28,843 bases of DNA, from positions 1-28,843 of the forward strand of contig JAWWPG010000029.1 in assembly GCA_033850885.1 (NCBI GenBank). Direction: 5' to 3'. The notes below the pieces were generated by a model. That model was not told the DNA's origin. It worked only from the letters and a program-made list of their open reading frames with translations, and ran no database searches. The position numbers and the translations under genes were made by a program. Origin of the DNA: JAWWPG01 sp033850885 (GTDB lineage Bacteria; Actinomycetota; Actinomycetes; Propionibacteriales; Nocardioidaceae). The number at the start of each line of letters is the position of its first letter. The stretch's first letter is position 1. This document shows, piece by piece, positions 1 to 8,260 of this stretch.

Positions 1-912
1 ACTCCGCCGCTGCGTTTCCACGGCGGCAAGGTGATGGGCACGAAGCGGACCGGGCCGGTGGTGGTCACGCCGATCTTCTGGAACCCGGCTGGGCACCCGA
101 TGGCCGCGGCCTACAAGAAGATCATCAAGACGTATCTGCGGGACGTGGCGTCGGCGAGCCGACAGCACACGAACGTCTTCTCGACGTTGGGCGAGTACTT
201 CGGGGTCAACGGGAACATCCGCTACCGGGTGAGGTTCGGGGCGCCGGTCAACGACACCAACCCGCTGCCCGCGGACGGCTGCAAGGTGGCCCGGATGGAC
301 ACCGCCAACATCTACGCGGACAACTCCGGCTACAACGCCTGCCTCGACGACGACCAGGTCATCGCCGAGACCGACAGCGTGGTCACCGCCCAGGGCCTGC
401 CGAGCGACTTCGGGCACATCTACGTGCTGTTCCTGCCTAAGCACGTCGAGTCCTGCTTCTTCGCCGGGTCGACGACGACGGCGAAGAACTTCTGCACGAT
501 CAACTACCAGCCGAGCTCGACCTACTGCGCCTACCACAGCCAGGCCCCGAGCGGCACCATCTACGCGAACATGCCGTTCCCGATCTACGCCTCGGCGGTT
601 GGCTTCACGTGCAGCAGCGAGGCCAGGTTCCCCACCACCCAGGCACCCAACGGGAACCTGAACGCCGACACCGAGGTCAGCCCGACCAGCCACGAGATCA
701 TGGAGGCGATCACCGACCCGTCGGGTACCGGCTGGTACGACTCCAGTGGCTTCGAGAACGGCGACGAGTGCGCCTACGTCTACGGCTCGGCGAGCGGCCT
801 GCCGGGGCAGCTCTACAACCAGACGATCAACGGTCACCACTACCTGACCCAGGAGGAGTTCAGCAACATCGACTTCCACTACACCGGCGGTGGATGCCTA
901 CAGGCGGAGTAA
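1..912 (+). CDS. EXORDIUM/PHI-1-like (Phi_1 family) protein, 5' truncated
   Basis: The frame is open to the left edge, so the start lies outside the window; 303 residues are visible. The first residues (LRFHGGKVMG) and the following VVVTPIFWNP resemble the N-terminal YHGGPV plus strand pattern of plant EXORDIUM/phosphate-induced proteins. A central cysteine-containing region and a TSHEIMEAITDP motif (His codon at 691) followed by GWYD and GDEC match the SHE...EAxTDP core of that family. Paired cysteines and the Tyr/Asn-rich composition suggest a secreted protein, but any signal peptide is off-window. The HE pair resembles half of a zinc-protease motif, yet no full HExxH is present, so enzymatic activity is not claimed. 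A GC-rich hairpin follows the stop. Family assignment is from remembered motifs; the function of bacterial members is unknown. Confidence 0.72.
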   Translation, partial: TPPLRFHGGKVMGTKRTGPVVVTPIFWNPAGHPMAAAYKKIIKTYLRDVASASRQHTNVFSTLGEYFGVNGNIRYRVRFGAPVNDTNPLPADGCKVARMDTANIYADNSGYNACLDDDQVIAETDSVVTAQGLPSDFGHIYVLFLPKHVESCFFAGSTTTAKNFCTINYQPSSTYCAYHSQAPSGTIYANMPFPIYASAVGFTCSSEARFPTTQAPNGNLNADTEVSPTSHEIMEAITDPSGTGWYDSSGFENGDECAYVYGSASGLPGQLYNQTINGHHYLTQEEFSNIDFHYTGGGCLQAE

Positions 913-958
913 CCGCAGACGCGGAGTAACCGCGCCTGACGAACGGCGAAGCCGTGGA

Positions 959-987
959 CGGCGGCCCGGACAGCATCCGGGCCGCCG
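959..987 (+). terminator. GC-rich hairpin terminator after the EXORDIUM-like gene
   Basis: A perfect 12-bp inverted repeat (959-970 with 976-987, loop CAGCA) lies 46 nt after the TAA stop. There is no U-tract, which is usual for high-GC actinobacterial terminators. It separates this gene from the next one downstream. Confidence 0.6.
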
Positions 988-1084
988 CTCGTCGTCAGCA
1001 TGAGCCAACGAGTCCGGCGACGGCAGGCACGCCACTCGCCACCGCGATCGGCACTTGCTCCGCGCGGGTACCCTCGAAGGCACG

Positions 1085-1459
1085 ATGGAGGAGAACAAGG
1101 CGCGCCGCGTCGTCGACGCCCTGCGCGACCGTGGCACAGATGCCCAGCTGGCTCAGGTCGGTGGATACCAGTTCGGAGTGAGCGTCAAGCTGTCCGATGG
1201 CCGTGAGGCGATGTGGGACTCCGACGGCACGGCTGCGCTCGAGGCACAGGTGATGCGCGACGGAATGCTGGTCGGGTATGTCCCGGTGATCGAAGGTTCA
1301 GACAACTACACCGAGGAACAGATCATCGACGCGATCCTCCGAACCGACTACAACAAGCCGATCGCATACCAGCGGCCCACCGCACCACCGCCCGGGCGGC
1401 CGCTGCCCCGGCAGGGTGGGCTCTTGCGACGGTTCATGGACGGCTTCCGGTACCGCTGA
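1085..1459 (+). CDS. small hypothetical protein with C-terminal basic/proline tail
   Basis: Encodes 124 residues (MEENKARRVVDAL...) ending in a Pro/Arg-rich tail (PPPGRPLPRQGG, then FRYR). The start at ATG 1085 is preferred because a GAAGG Shine-Dalgarno lies four bases upstream; an in-frame TTG ten codons earlier has no such signal. A TACCCT hexamer at 1069-1074 could be a -10 box giving a very short leader. The sequence is soluble and acidic to neutral in the middle (EGSDNYTEEQIIDAILRTDY), with no membrane segment or catalytic motif I recognise. I do not know its function. It is a free-standing gene between the terminator hairpin and the sialidase-like gene. Confidence 0.6.
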   Translation: MEENKARRVVDALRDRGTDAQLAQVGGYQFGVSVKLSDGREAMWDSDGTAALEAQVMRDGMLVGYVPVIEGSDNYTEEQIIDAILRTDYNKPIAYQRPTAPPPGRPLPRQGGLLRRFMDGFRYR

Positions 1460-1564
1460 GGGCAGCCAAGCCTCCCAGCTCGGTCTTCGCGGACCTACCA
1501 CGTCCTGGCGCGAAGTGACATAGTTCGTGTGGACCCATCCAGGTGGTGGCCTTGGAGGTGGCTG

Positions 1565-3061
1565 ATGATGGTTCGCGTTCTTGGTCGTGCAACCGTGCTT
1601 CTTCCGGTCGTCGCAACGCTGGGCTTCGTCGGCGTCTCCCCCGTCGCCGCCCGTTCCGATTCTCTGGTCGTCGTCCATCAGGGGCAGGTGACCCGGCAGG
1701 ACATCGCCAGCCAGCCATCCTCCGAAGCCGACACTGTCGTCGAGCCTGATGTCGCAGTGTCGCCGCGAAACCGGAATGTCGCGATCGCCGTCGCGCATGA
1801 CTCACGGTTCGCCGACGGGGGGGTGGTGGACATCTCGGTTGCCTGGACGGTCAATGCCGGCGCGTCTTGGCACCACATGCCGGTGCCGGGCATCACCACC
1901 GCTACCGGCGGCCCCTACGACCGTGCGTCTGATCCAGTGGTTGCCTTCGGTCCGGACGGAACCGCGTACCTTTCTGCGCTGGTGTTCGACGCGACGAGGT
2001 GTCCGACGGCAGTGGCGGTCCTTCGTTCCACGAACGGCGGTCAGACGTGGAGCAAGCCGTTCTACGCGCACAAGAGTTCCTCATGTGGCTACTCCGACGA
2101 CAAGAACTGGATCGTGGTGGACAACTCGAAGGCGAGCCCGCACTACGGGCGCCTTTACCAGTTCTGGACCCCCTTCCGGTTCAAGGGGAACGCCTTTCTC
2201 GGCTCTCCTCAGGCGGTGCGCTGGTCCGATGACAAAGGCCGAACTTGGAGCGGCACGCACTACGTCACTGCGACCGACCACAGCACCCAGAACTCTCAGC
2301 CGATGATTCTGCCGAATGGCTCGATCGTGGACACGTACTACGACTTCGGGACCGGCGGCGGGGAGCCAGGCCTTTCTGGCATGCAGGCCGAGGCACCTCG
2401 CGCTCGACTGCATCGCAGCCTGGTAAGCGGACCCATTGATCCCACCGGGTCGATCTACGCGTCGACTTCGAACGACGGCGGCATGACCTGGTCGCGGCGG
2501 AGCGAAGTCGCCGGCAACGCGGCGGGTTACGCGAATGGGGTGCGCTGCTGCCTGTTCGCCGCGGACATCGACTCCGTGTCGCATCTGATGTACGCGGCAT
2601 GGGAGGGCGGGGTCGGCACAACTGATCCTGTTTACGAGTCGTTCTCCAGCAACGGCAGGATCTGGTCCTCGCCGGTCCGCGTGTCGCGGGGCGATGTCCA
2701 CGGTGTGCAGCGAGTCAACGTCGATGTGGTCGCCCGGGGAGGTGAGGTCTTTATCGGCTATGGCACTCGCACCCACCCCAGCCGGAACGGCGGCACCGTG
2801 CAGCAGCAGATCTCAGTCTCGAGAAATGGTGGAAAGAGCTTTGGGCCGCCGATGTCAGTCGGTCCTCGATCGGAACTCGAGTATGCGGCACAGTCGCGCG
2901 GTTACTTCCCCGGTGACTATATCGGTGAGGCGATCGCGCCCGGACGGGTCTACATGGTGTGGGCGGTCTCGTCCAAACCACCACCACCCTCGACCTCGAA
3001 ATACCATCAGGTGATCTACGGAGCCACCCTCAGGCCATCGGGACTATCGAGCGGGATCTGA
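1565..3061 (+). CDS. secreted sialidase-fold / BNR Asp-box repeat protein
   Basis: 498 residues. ATG 1565 is chosen because GGAGG sits six bases upstream and it gives a classic signal peptide (VRVLGRAT, a hydrophobic stretch to about residue 24, then PVAAR); a GTG 12 codons earlier is possible. Asp-box motifs (S/T-x-D/N-x-G-x-x-W/F) recur at about residues 155-162, 221-228, 302-309 and 419-426, with weaker ones near 95-102 and 361-367, consistent with a six-bladed beta-propeller. The C-terminal GDYIGEAIAPGRVYMVWA is typical of bacterial BNR-repeat glycosidase-like proteins. The family includes exo-alpha-sialidases, but I could not identify the Arg triad, Tyr and Glu with confidence, so substrate and activity are open. 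Likely extracellular. Free-standing, with no partner gene apparent. Confidence 0.75.
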   Translation: MMVRVLGRATVLLPVVATLGFVGVSPVAARSDSLVVVHQGQVTRQDIASQPSSEADTVVEPDVAVSPRNRNVAIAVAHDSRFADGGVVDISVAWTVNAGASWHHMPVPGITTATGGPYDRASDPVVAFGPDGTAYLSALVFDATRCPTAVAVLRSTNGGQTWSKPFYAHKSSSCGYSDDKNWIVVDNSKASPHYGRLYQFWTPFRFKGNAFLGSPQAVRWSDDKGRTWSGTHYVTATDHSTQNSQPMILPNGSIVDTYYDFGTGGGEPGLSGMQAEAPRARLHRSLVSGPIDPTGSIYASTSNDGGMTWSRRSEVAGNAAGYANGVRCCLFAADIDSVSHLMYAAWEGGVGTTDPVYESFSSNGRIWSSPVRVSRGDVHGVQRVNVDVVARGGEVFIGYGTRTHPSRNGGTVQQQISVSRNGGKSFGPPMSVGPRSELEYAAQSRGYFPGDYIGEAIAPGRVYMVWAVSSKPPPPSTSKYHQVIYGATLRPSGLSSGI

Positions 3062-3121
3062 CCCGAGCGTCGGTACCGAGAGGCGTTCGGCGCAGCATTC
3101 GGGGCCGCGAAGGGAGAGTTC

Positions 3122-4105
3122 ATGGACTTCGTGACAGTGGGATCGACCGGCGTACAAGTGTCCCCACTGTGCTTCGGCACGATGTCGTTCGGCTCCGATG
3201 CCGATGAAGACACCTCGGCCCTGATGTTCCACCGTGCCCGGGAGGCGGGAATCAACTTCTTCGACACCGCAGACGTGTACGGGGACGGCGTCTCGGAGGA
3301 GATCCTCGGCAAGCTCCTCGGCAAGTCGCGCGACGAGGTCGTCATCGCGTCGAAGGTGTTCTTCCCGACGGGCCAGGACGTCAACGCGCAGGGTCTGTCG
3401 CGCAGGCACATCGTCAGAGGAATCGACGCGAGTTTACAGCGACTTGGTACGGACTGGCTGGACTTCTACTTCGTCCACGCATTCGACGAACGCACTCCCA
3501 TAGAGCAGATGTTGCGCGCGCTGGACGACCTCCAGCAACAAGGAAAGATCCTCTATCCGGCGGTCAGCAACTGGGCGGCCTGGCAGATCGCGAAGGCGTT
3601 GGGAATGTCAGCGAGGGAGGGGTTGGCGCGGTTCGAGCTGATCGAGCCGATGTACAACCTCGTCAGGCGTCAGGCTGAGGTCGAGATCCTTCCCCTCGCA
3701 AGAGCGGAGGGGCTTGGCGTCATCAGCTACAGCCCGCTCGGTGGTGGTCTGCTGACCGGGAAGTACGGTGCCGGCAAGCGACCGCAAAGCGGAAGGCTGG
3801 TCGAGAACACGCGCTACACCGAAAGGTACGGCCTCGAGACCGACTTCGTCACCGCCGACCGCTTCACCGCTTTCGCAGAGCAGCTCGGTGTCAAGCCCGC
3901 CACCCTCGCGGTGGCCTGGGTGATGGCGAACCCCGCAGTGACCGCGCCCATCATCGGCGCCCGGAGCCTAGAACAGCTCGAGGATTCCTTGGCCGCCGCA
4001 GACTTTGACATGCCAGCTGAGCTGCGGGAGCAGATCTGCGAGCTCTCGCCGACACCCGCACCGGCCACCGATCGGACAGAGACGTTGAAGGGCGGCTGGA
4101 CCTGA
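3122..4105 (+). CDS. aldo/keto reductase
   Basis: 327 residues, the usual length for the family. It is a TIM-barrel NADPH-dependent oxidoreductase reducing aldehydes or ketones. The catalytic tetrad is visible: Asp48 and Tyr53 in FFDTADVYG, Lys78 in IASKV and His119 in FYFVHAFDE. The C-terminal region carries SYSPLGGGLLTGKYG and the cofactor-binding PIIGARSLEQLEDSL segment. The start has an upstream AAGGGAGAG ribosome site. The overall pattern resembles the YajO/YhdN type (VSPLCFGTMSFG near the N-terminus). Substrate cannot be read from sequence. A second reductase lies about 540 nt downstream with a kinase-like gene between; that gene appears to have its own promoter. Confidence 0.9.
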   Translation: MDFVTVGSTGVQVSPLCFGTMSFGSDADEDTSALMFHRAREAGINFFDTADVYGDGVSEEILGKLLGKSRDEVVIASKVFFPTGQDVNAQGLSRRHIVRGIDASLQRLGTDWLDFYFVHAFDERTPIEQMLRALDDLQQQGKILYPAVSNWAAWQIAKALGMSAREGLARFELIEPMYNLVRRQAEVEILPLARAEGLGVISYSPLGGGLLTGKYGAGKRPQSGRLVENTRYTERYGLETDFVTADRFTAFAEQLGVKPATLAVAWVMANPAVTAPIIGARSLEQLEDSLAAADFDMPAELREQICELSPTPAPATDRTETLKGGWT

Positions 4106-4147
4106 CGTTTGTTCCGGACAAGGGTTCGCGGCGGCCTCGCCCGCTCG

Positions 4148-4153
4148 TAGGCT
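4148..4153 (+). promoter_or_regulatory. -10 box TAGGCT of a leaderless promoter
   Basis: TAGGCT sits exactly six bases before ATG 4160, so transcription should start at or next to the start codon. No Shine-Dalgarno is present, which agrees with leaderless translation of the kinase-like gene. Confidence 0.55.
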
Positions 4154-4159
4154 TCCAGC

Positions 4160-4663
4160 ATGAAGCGAGTCCTGCTCACGGGGATGTCGGGTACCGGAAA
4201 GTCGACCGTCATACGAGAGCTGGCCGCACGCGGGCACAAGGGAGTGGATACGGACGACGGGTGGTGCGAGCCGCAACCAGACGGTCGACAGATGTGGCGC
4301 GAGGACGACATCCAGATCCTCCTGGACACTGAGGACGCGGACGTCTTGTTCGTCGCCGGATGTGAGGAGAATCAAACGAGGTTCCACCCGCAGTTCGACT
4401 GCATCATTCTGCTGAGCGCGCCTCTCGAGACCTTGCTCGACCGGCTCGCAACGAGGACCACCAACTCCTATGGGAGAAACCCCGAGGAGCTACGTCGCTT
4501 CCGCGAAGACCTCGACACCGTTGAGCCGCTGCTGCGTGGAGTGGCCAATCATGAAGTTCGGACCACCTGGCCACTGGACGAGGTGGTAGCAACCGTCCTG
4601 AACCTGGCCACGGGTGAGCTGACGGCGCCAGCAGAGACAGGAGAGCGGGATGGACAGGCGTAG
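4160..4663 (+). CDS. P-loop kinase-like NTP-binding protein
   Basis: 167 residues. It starts with a strand and Walker A motif, GMSGTGKST (residues 8-16), followed by a VDTDD acidic segment as in shikimate, gluconate and adenylate kinase-like folds. LFVAGCEENQTRF and FDCIILLSAPLETLLDRLATRTTNSYG resemble the lid and Walker B region of small-molecule kinases (AAA_18/AAA_33 type). It probably phosphorylates a small metabolite or nucleotide, but the substrate is unknown. Its end overlaps the start of the next aldo/keto reductase by 14 nt, so the two are likely co-transcribed and translationally coupled. The start is supported by a leaderless-type promoter. Confidence 0.8.
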   Translation: MKRVLLTGMSGTGKSTVIRELAARGHKGVDTDDGWCEPQPDGRQMWREDDIQILLDTEDADVLFVAGCEENQTRFHPQFDCIILLSAPLETLLDRLATRTTNSYGRNPEELRRFREDLDTVEPLLRGVANHEVRTTWPLDEVVATVLNLATGELTAPAETGERDGQA

Positions 4664-5531
4664 CCTCGGCCCCTTCGAGGTCTATCCGATCGGACTCGGC
4701 GCGATGCCGTTCTCGATGGGTGACAACCAGCGGCCCAGTGAGGCGCAATCCGTGTCGACCGTCCATGCTGCTCTCGACGCGGGCGTGACCTACATCGACA
4801 CCGCCGACATCTACGCCCCGAGCTGGGACACGATGGGGCACAACGAGCGGATTGTGGCTCGCGCGCTCGCGTCGTACCCCGGCTCGACGCACGACGTCGT
4901 CGTCGGCACCAAGGGCGGGATCACTCGTGGCCAGGGTGAGAGCTGGGGTCGGGACGGGTCGCTCCCGTACCTGCGAAGGGCCGTCGAAGCATCCCTGCGC
5001 GCCCTGGACCGGGACGTCATCGACTTGTACCACTGGCACCGCCCCGACCGGACGATGGTGTACGCCGACGCGATCGCCAACCTGCTGGCTCTGCGCGACG
5101 AGGGCAAGATCCGCGCCGTGGGTATCTCAAACGCCAACGTCGAGGAGATCGACATCGCGGTCGAGGTGCTCGGCACGGGTGGGTTGGCGAGTGTCCAGAA
5201 CGAGTTCTCCCCTCGGTTCCGCTCGTCACGCGACGAGCTGGAGCGCTGCGCCCAGCTAGGAGTTGCGTTCCTGCCGTGGAGCCCATTGGGGGGCGCTGGC
5301 GGCGCATCGAAGTCGGTCGGAGCCAGGTACCCGGTCTTTGCCGACGTGGCGACAGAGCTGGGAGTGAGCCCGGTGCAGGTGGTGTTGGCTTGGGAGCTGG
5401 CGCTGGGAGACCACGTGATCCCGATCCCGGGAGCCTCCCGACCAAGCTCCATCACCGACTCCGCCAAGGCGGCCGCCTTGCATCTGGACGTCGACCAGCT
5501 GAACCGAATCCACGACGCCATGGAGATTTGA
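4650..5531 (+). CDS. aldo/keto reductase (second)
   Basis: 293 residues, TIM-barrel NADPH-dependent reductase. Tetrad residues: Asp50 and Tyr55 in YIDTADIYAP, Lys88 in VGTKGG, and His130 in LYHWHRPD. IGLGAMPFSMG at the N-terminus and IPIPGASRPSSITDSAKAA at the cofactor-binding end are family hallmarks. It begins inside the 3' end of the kinase-like gene with an AGGAGAG ribosome site within that gene. It is only distantly similar to the reductase at 3122, so this is not a recent duplication. Substrate unknown. Confidence 0.9.
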   Translation: MDRRSLGPFEVYPIGLGAMPFSMGDNQRPSEAQSVSTVHAALDAGVTYIDTADIYAPSWDTMGHNERIVARALASYPGSTHDVVVGTKGGITRGQGESWGRDGSLPYLRRAVEASLRALDRDVIDLYHWHRPDRTMVYADAIANLLALRDEGKIRAVGISNANVEEIDIAVEVLGTGGLASVQNEFSPRFRSSRDELERCAQLGVAFLPWSPLGGAGGASKSVGARYPVFADVATELGVSPVQVVLAWELALGDHVIPIPGASRPSSITDSAKAAALHLDVDQLNRIHDAMEI

Positions 5532-5604
5532 GCCATTCGGGCTGGGTTCCACGAGCCGCCGATGCCAGGCCGCACATCCTGACGAGCTGAGGTTACGACA
5601 AAGG

Positions 5605-6260
5605 TCACGCGGCGTAGTAGATGTCGACCAGCGGCCGGAGGTAGACATTGAACGGCAGTAGCTCCGGGGATGCTGCCCTCTGAGGGGGCGCGCCGGGCAG
5701 CGGCGGTGGGCGGCTGGTGTAGGTGTGGCCGCTGGGGGTGGTGACCTGCACCGACTCTCCGGCTCCACCTGACCCGTGCTGGCTGGTCCAGCCGCGGGCC
5801 TCTTTGGCGTAGTTGCACGCTTCACACAACCCTTGACCGTCGGCTTGGCTCGTCTGCCCGCCCGCATCGATGGGGATAGCGTGGTCGAGGTGTCGGATCG
5901 GTGCCCCGCACCATGGGGTGCGACACAGCTCGTCGCGAATGATCAACATCTTCCGCAGGCTGCCTTCATAGGGTCGCCGGGTTGAGTCCATCCCAGTCAG
6001 CTGACCGCTGGTGGGATGGGTGTAGAGCCGTCGCAGTCACCCTGAGGTGTCGTCGTCGAGGCCTCGGAGCAGCTGCCGTGCGTAGGGGGCTGGCAGGGGT
6101 CCGTACCCATGCAAGCGGGCGAGGTGTTGTCTTGTCCAAGCGGTGCCCCGTCGGTCATCAGCAGCTGTACCTCGACCGGGACCTGGTCGGCCCTCGCGAG
6201 CCCGAGGACTCGCTCAACGAGCGCGCCGAATGTGCAACCCGGCCAGCTGAGCTCAACGAA
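5605..6260 (-). pseudogene. REP13E12 / DUF222-HNH endonuclease family pseudogene
   Basis: The intact 3' part (5605-5991) encodes the HNH domain: CRTPWCGAPIRHLDHAIP, GGQ, then GLCEACNYAK, with the family's usual Pro-rich tail. Upstream in the same frame, HPTSGQLTGMDSTRRPY and LHGYGPLPAPYARQLLRG continue the family signature but are interrupted by TGA at 6037-6039. Further upstream the homology shifts frame (about 6110-6130) to CTFGALVERVLG and VPVEVQLLMTD, until a TAG at 6261-6263. Family members are normally over 400 residues, so the N-terminal half is missing. A nonsense mutation, a frameshift and 5' loss together indicate a decayed gene. The HNH fragment alone has a methionine codon and could be translated, but activity seems unlikely. 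Confidence 0.85.
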
Positions 6261-6349
6261 CTAGATCTGGCGACGGTACGGCTGGACCAGCCACCTCAGC
6301 CCCGCTACCGCGATGACGAGCCGGCGGTTGCGATCGGCATGATGGGCGC

Positions 6350-6925
6350 ATGACATCCAGGCTCGGCGAGCTCGAATGGCCGGTCCGCACGAAGCGGCTA
6401 TCGCTTCGGCCGGCGGTTGAGTCGGACATCGATGCCACGTGGCGGTTCCGGCGTGTCGAGGGCGTGAGCCGCTGGTTGACCTCCCACCCGCAGAGGTTCG
6501 AGGAGTACCGCAAGAAGTTCGAGGATCCCGGACGTCTCGCCAAAACGCTCGTGATCGAGCTCGACGGGGTTGTTATCGGCGACCTGATGCTGGCCGTCGA
6601 GGACGCCTGGTCACAAGCCGAGGTCGCCGCGCAGGCACACGACGTCCAGGCGGAGCTCGGTTGGTGCCTGGATCCCGCGCACAGTGGCCACGGCTATGCC
6701 ACCGAGGCAGTCGGGGCCTTGATCCGTCTTTGCTTTCAAGACCTCCGGCTACGCCGGGTGACGGCCAACTGCTTCGCGGACAACGAGGCGTCATGGCGCC
6801 TGATGGAGCGAGTCGGCATGCGCCGCGAGGCCTACACGGTCCGTGACTCGTTGCACCGATCCGGCAGGTGGCTGGACGGCATGGGCTATGCGCTGCTCGC
6901 TGAAGAGTGGCAGGCGAGCGCCTGA
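6350..6925 (+). CDS. GNAT family N-acetyltransferase (RimJ/RimL-like)
   Basis: 191 residues. The opening TKRLSLRPAVESDIDATWRFRR is the standard first strand and helix of RimJ/RimL-type acetyltransferases. The acetyl-CoA pyrophosphate loop is seen in ELGWCLDPAHSGHGYATEAV (about 102-121, with GHGYA as the Q/RxxGxG/A equivalent). The terminal RRVTANCFADNEASWRLMERVGMRREA is the family's last conserved segment. It likely acetylates an amino group of a protein or small molecule; the acceptor is unknown. It is intact although both neighbours on the opposite strand are pseudogenes. A hairpin follows the stop. Confidence 0.9.
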   Translation: MTSRLGELEWPVRTKRLSLRPAVESDIDATWRFRRVEGVSRWLTSHPQRFEEYRKKFEDPGRLAKTLVIELDGVVIGDLMLAVEDAWSQAEVAAQAHDVQAELGWCLDPAHSGHGYATEAVGALIRLCFQDLRLRRVTANCFADNEASWRLMERVGMRREAYTVRDSLHRSGRWLDGMGYALLAEEWQASA

Positions 6926-6948
6926 CCACGTCCGCATCCAGCGACGGT

Positions 6949-6976
6949 CCTGGATGCTGTTGGTTCAACATCCAGG
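6949..6976 (+). terminator. hairpin after the acetyltransferase gene
   Basis: Perfect 8-bp arms CCTGGATG and CATCCAGG enclose a 12-nt loop 24 nt after the stop. There is no U-tract. It lies between the convergent acetyltransferase and broken ANTAR gene, so it could serve both strands. Confidence 0.4.
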
Positions 6977-7040
6977 GCCTCCGAACAGCCACATTCCTAG
7001 GGTTGGGCTGGTCGGTAGTCCCTACATACCCTGGGCTCGC

Positions 7041-7739
7041 CTGCTCAACCCTGGCTGGCCGCCTTTCAGCGGCTGCGGCGACGATCCCGGATGCCACCTC
7101 TCGCAGCTTGATGTTGCTCCGCTGCGAGACCCGGATCAAGAACTCGAAGGCCCGCTCGTCGTTCAGCGTGTACCGCTCCATCACGATGCCTACCGCCGTT
7201 CCGATGATCGTGCGCGTCGAGACCGCGGCGCGAAGCCCCTCCACCTCGTGGGCGTAGCCAAGCGCAACCTTGGCGTGACTGACGAAGATCTCCGCAACCT
7301 GATGGGCATCGTCGAAGGCGAAGGTCTCGCGGGAGTACAGGTTCAGCCCGACGGCCGTACCGGGCTCCGTGTGCAGGCGCATAGCCAGCTGGGAGCACAG
7401 ACCCAGCTCCGATGCGCGTCGGCCGTACGTCGGCCAGCGGGTGTCGGTAGCCAGGTTCTCGGCGTACATCTCCTGCTCGTCGGTGACCACGTCATAACAC
7501 GGACCCTCGTGGAGCTCGTTCTATAGCAGGTCAGCCGTGGCAACCAGCGGGCTGGTGGGTGCGAGGGTCTCCAGTCGCCCGTCCGGCCGGCGGACCGAGA
7601 TGCTCGCGTAGTCGGCCCCGGGGACAGTGTCGCGAGCGGCATGTGTGATCCGCGCGAGCGTGTCGAGGGTGTCGCCGGAATCGCCGAGCGATTCGACGAC
7701 GGCGTTCATCAGGGTAAGGAGGTCTGAGTCAGCGGACAT
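7041..7739 (-). pseudogene. GAF-ANTAR domain regulator with internal amber codon
   Basis: The N-terminal part (ATG 7739) encodes MSADSDLLTLMNAVVESLG and a GAF domain start, GADYASISVRRPDGRLETLAPTSP. It stops at TAG 7521-7523 within ADLL-stop-NELHEGPCYDVVTDE, exactly where homologues have Gln before the ELxEGPC motif. The same frame then continues through the rest of the GAF domain and a full ANTAR RNA-binding domain (IIGTAVGIVMERYTLNDERAFEFLIRVSQRSNIKLREVASGIV). ANTAR proteins act as antiterminators on nascent RNA. No stop follows the domain: the frame runs on antisense to the acetyltransferase down to 6573, so the natural end is also lost. The left boundary here is approximate. A CAG-to-TAG change or sequencing error explains the break; suppression is less likely. 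Confidence 0.82.
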
Positions 7740-7766
7740 GGTCGGCTTTCCTGGGAAAAGCCGACC
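7740..7766 (-). promoter_or_regulatory. hairpin covering the Shine-Dalgarno of the ANTAR gene
   Basis: Arms of 10 bp (7740-7749 and 7757-7766) directly abut the ATG on the minus strand. The AGGAAAG ribosome site falls in the 3' arm and loop, so folding would mask it. Pairing can extend two more base pairs with one bulged base. The loop is not the hexaloop with A1 and G4 known for ANTAR targets, so direct self-recognition is speculative. Confidence 0.5.
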
Positions 7767-8260
7767 AGAAGGGCGCGACTAGTACCTCCAGTGTGCCATG
7801 GACTTTGCGCGTCCAACGGTCGAACCCGGTTCCCCAGGTCGAGCCGAGCGGAGCCGCAAATCGCGACGAACCCTGATATCGGCGAGAAAGAAGGCGTCAG
7901 AGGCTTGCCGGCTCTGGACTTGGGGGTGATAGGTGCAGGTAACATCATGTCCAAGTCGGTCATGCGAGTGTGCCCCTCCCATTTGGTGGCCGCGTCATGG
8001 TTCTGGGAGCTCTGGACCCCGGCTCCCAGAACGGTTCTCCGTGAATCCGCCGGACAGCTCCGCTGCCGCCGCAACATGTTGCCCCTTGCCGGTCCACCGG
8101 TCGCACAGACGTCAATTGCCTATTTGTTGATTCATTCGGGTACGGTTGCATCAAAGGGCCGGCCCAAGACACCCAGACTCCTCGTGAGAGCCAAGGCCAT
8201 CGGCAAGACAACGCTCCAGTGCCGCGCCGGCGCATTCCCCGTGGCAAGGAGAGGATACTG
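7767..8260. other. long intergenic region without a supported gene
   Basis: About 490 bp between the start of the ANTAR pseudogene and the glycosidase-like gene. Open frames exist on both strands, but none has a ribosome site, plausible codon bias and recognisable content together. A locally AT-rich stretch at about 8110-8155, including a TACGGT hexamer at 8141-8146, is the best candidate for the promoter of the downstream gene. No tRNA fold was found by eye. Confidence 0.4.

Noticed and set aside
6573..7040. C-terminal continuation of the ANTAR frame
   Set aside because: Runs antisense through the acetyltransferase gene and has no ANTAR-family similarity; treated as run-on after loss of the stop.
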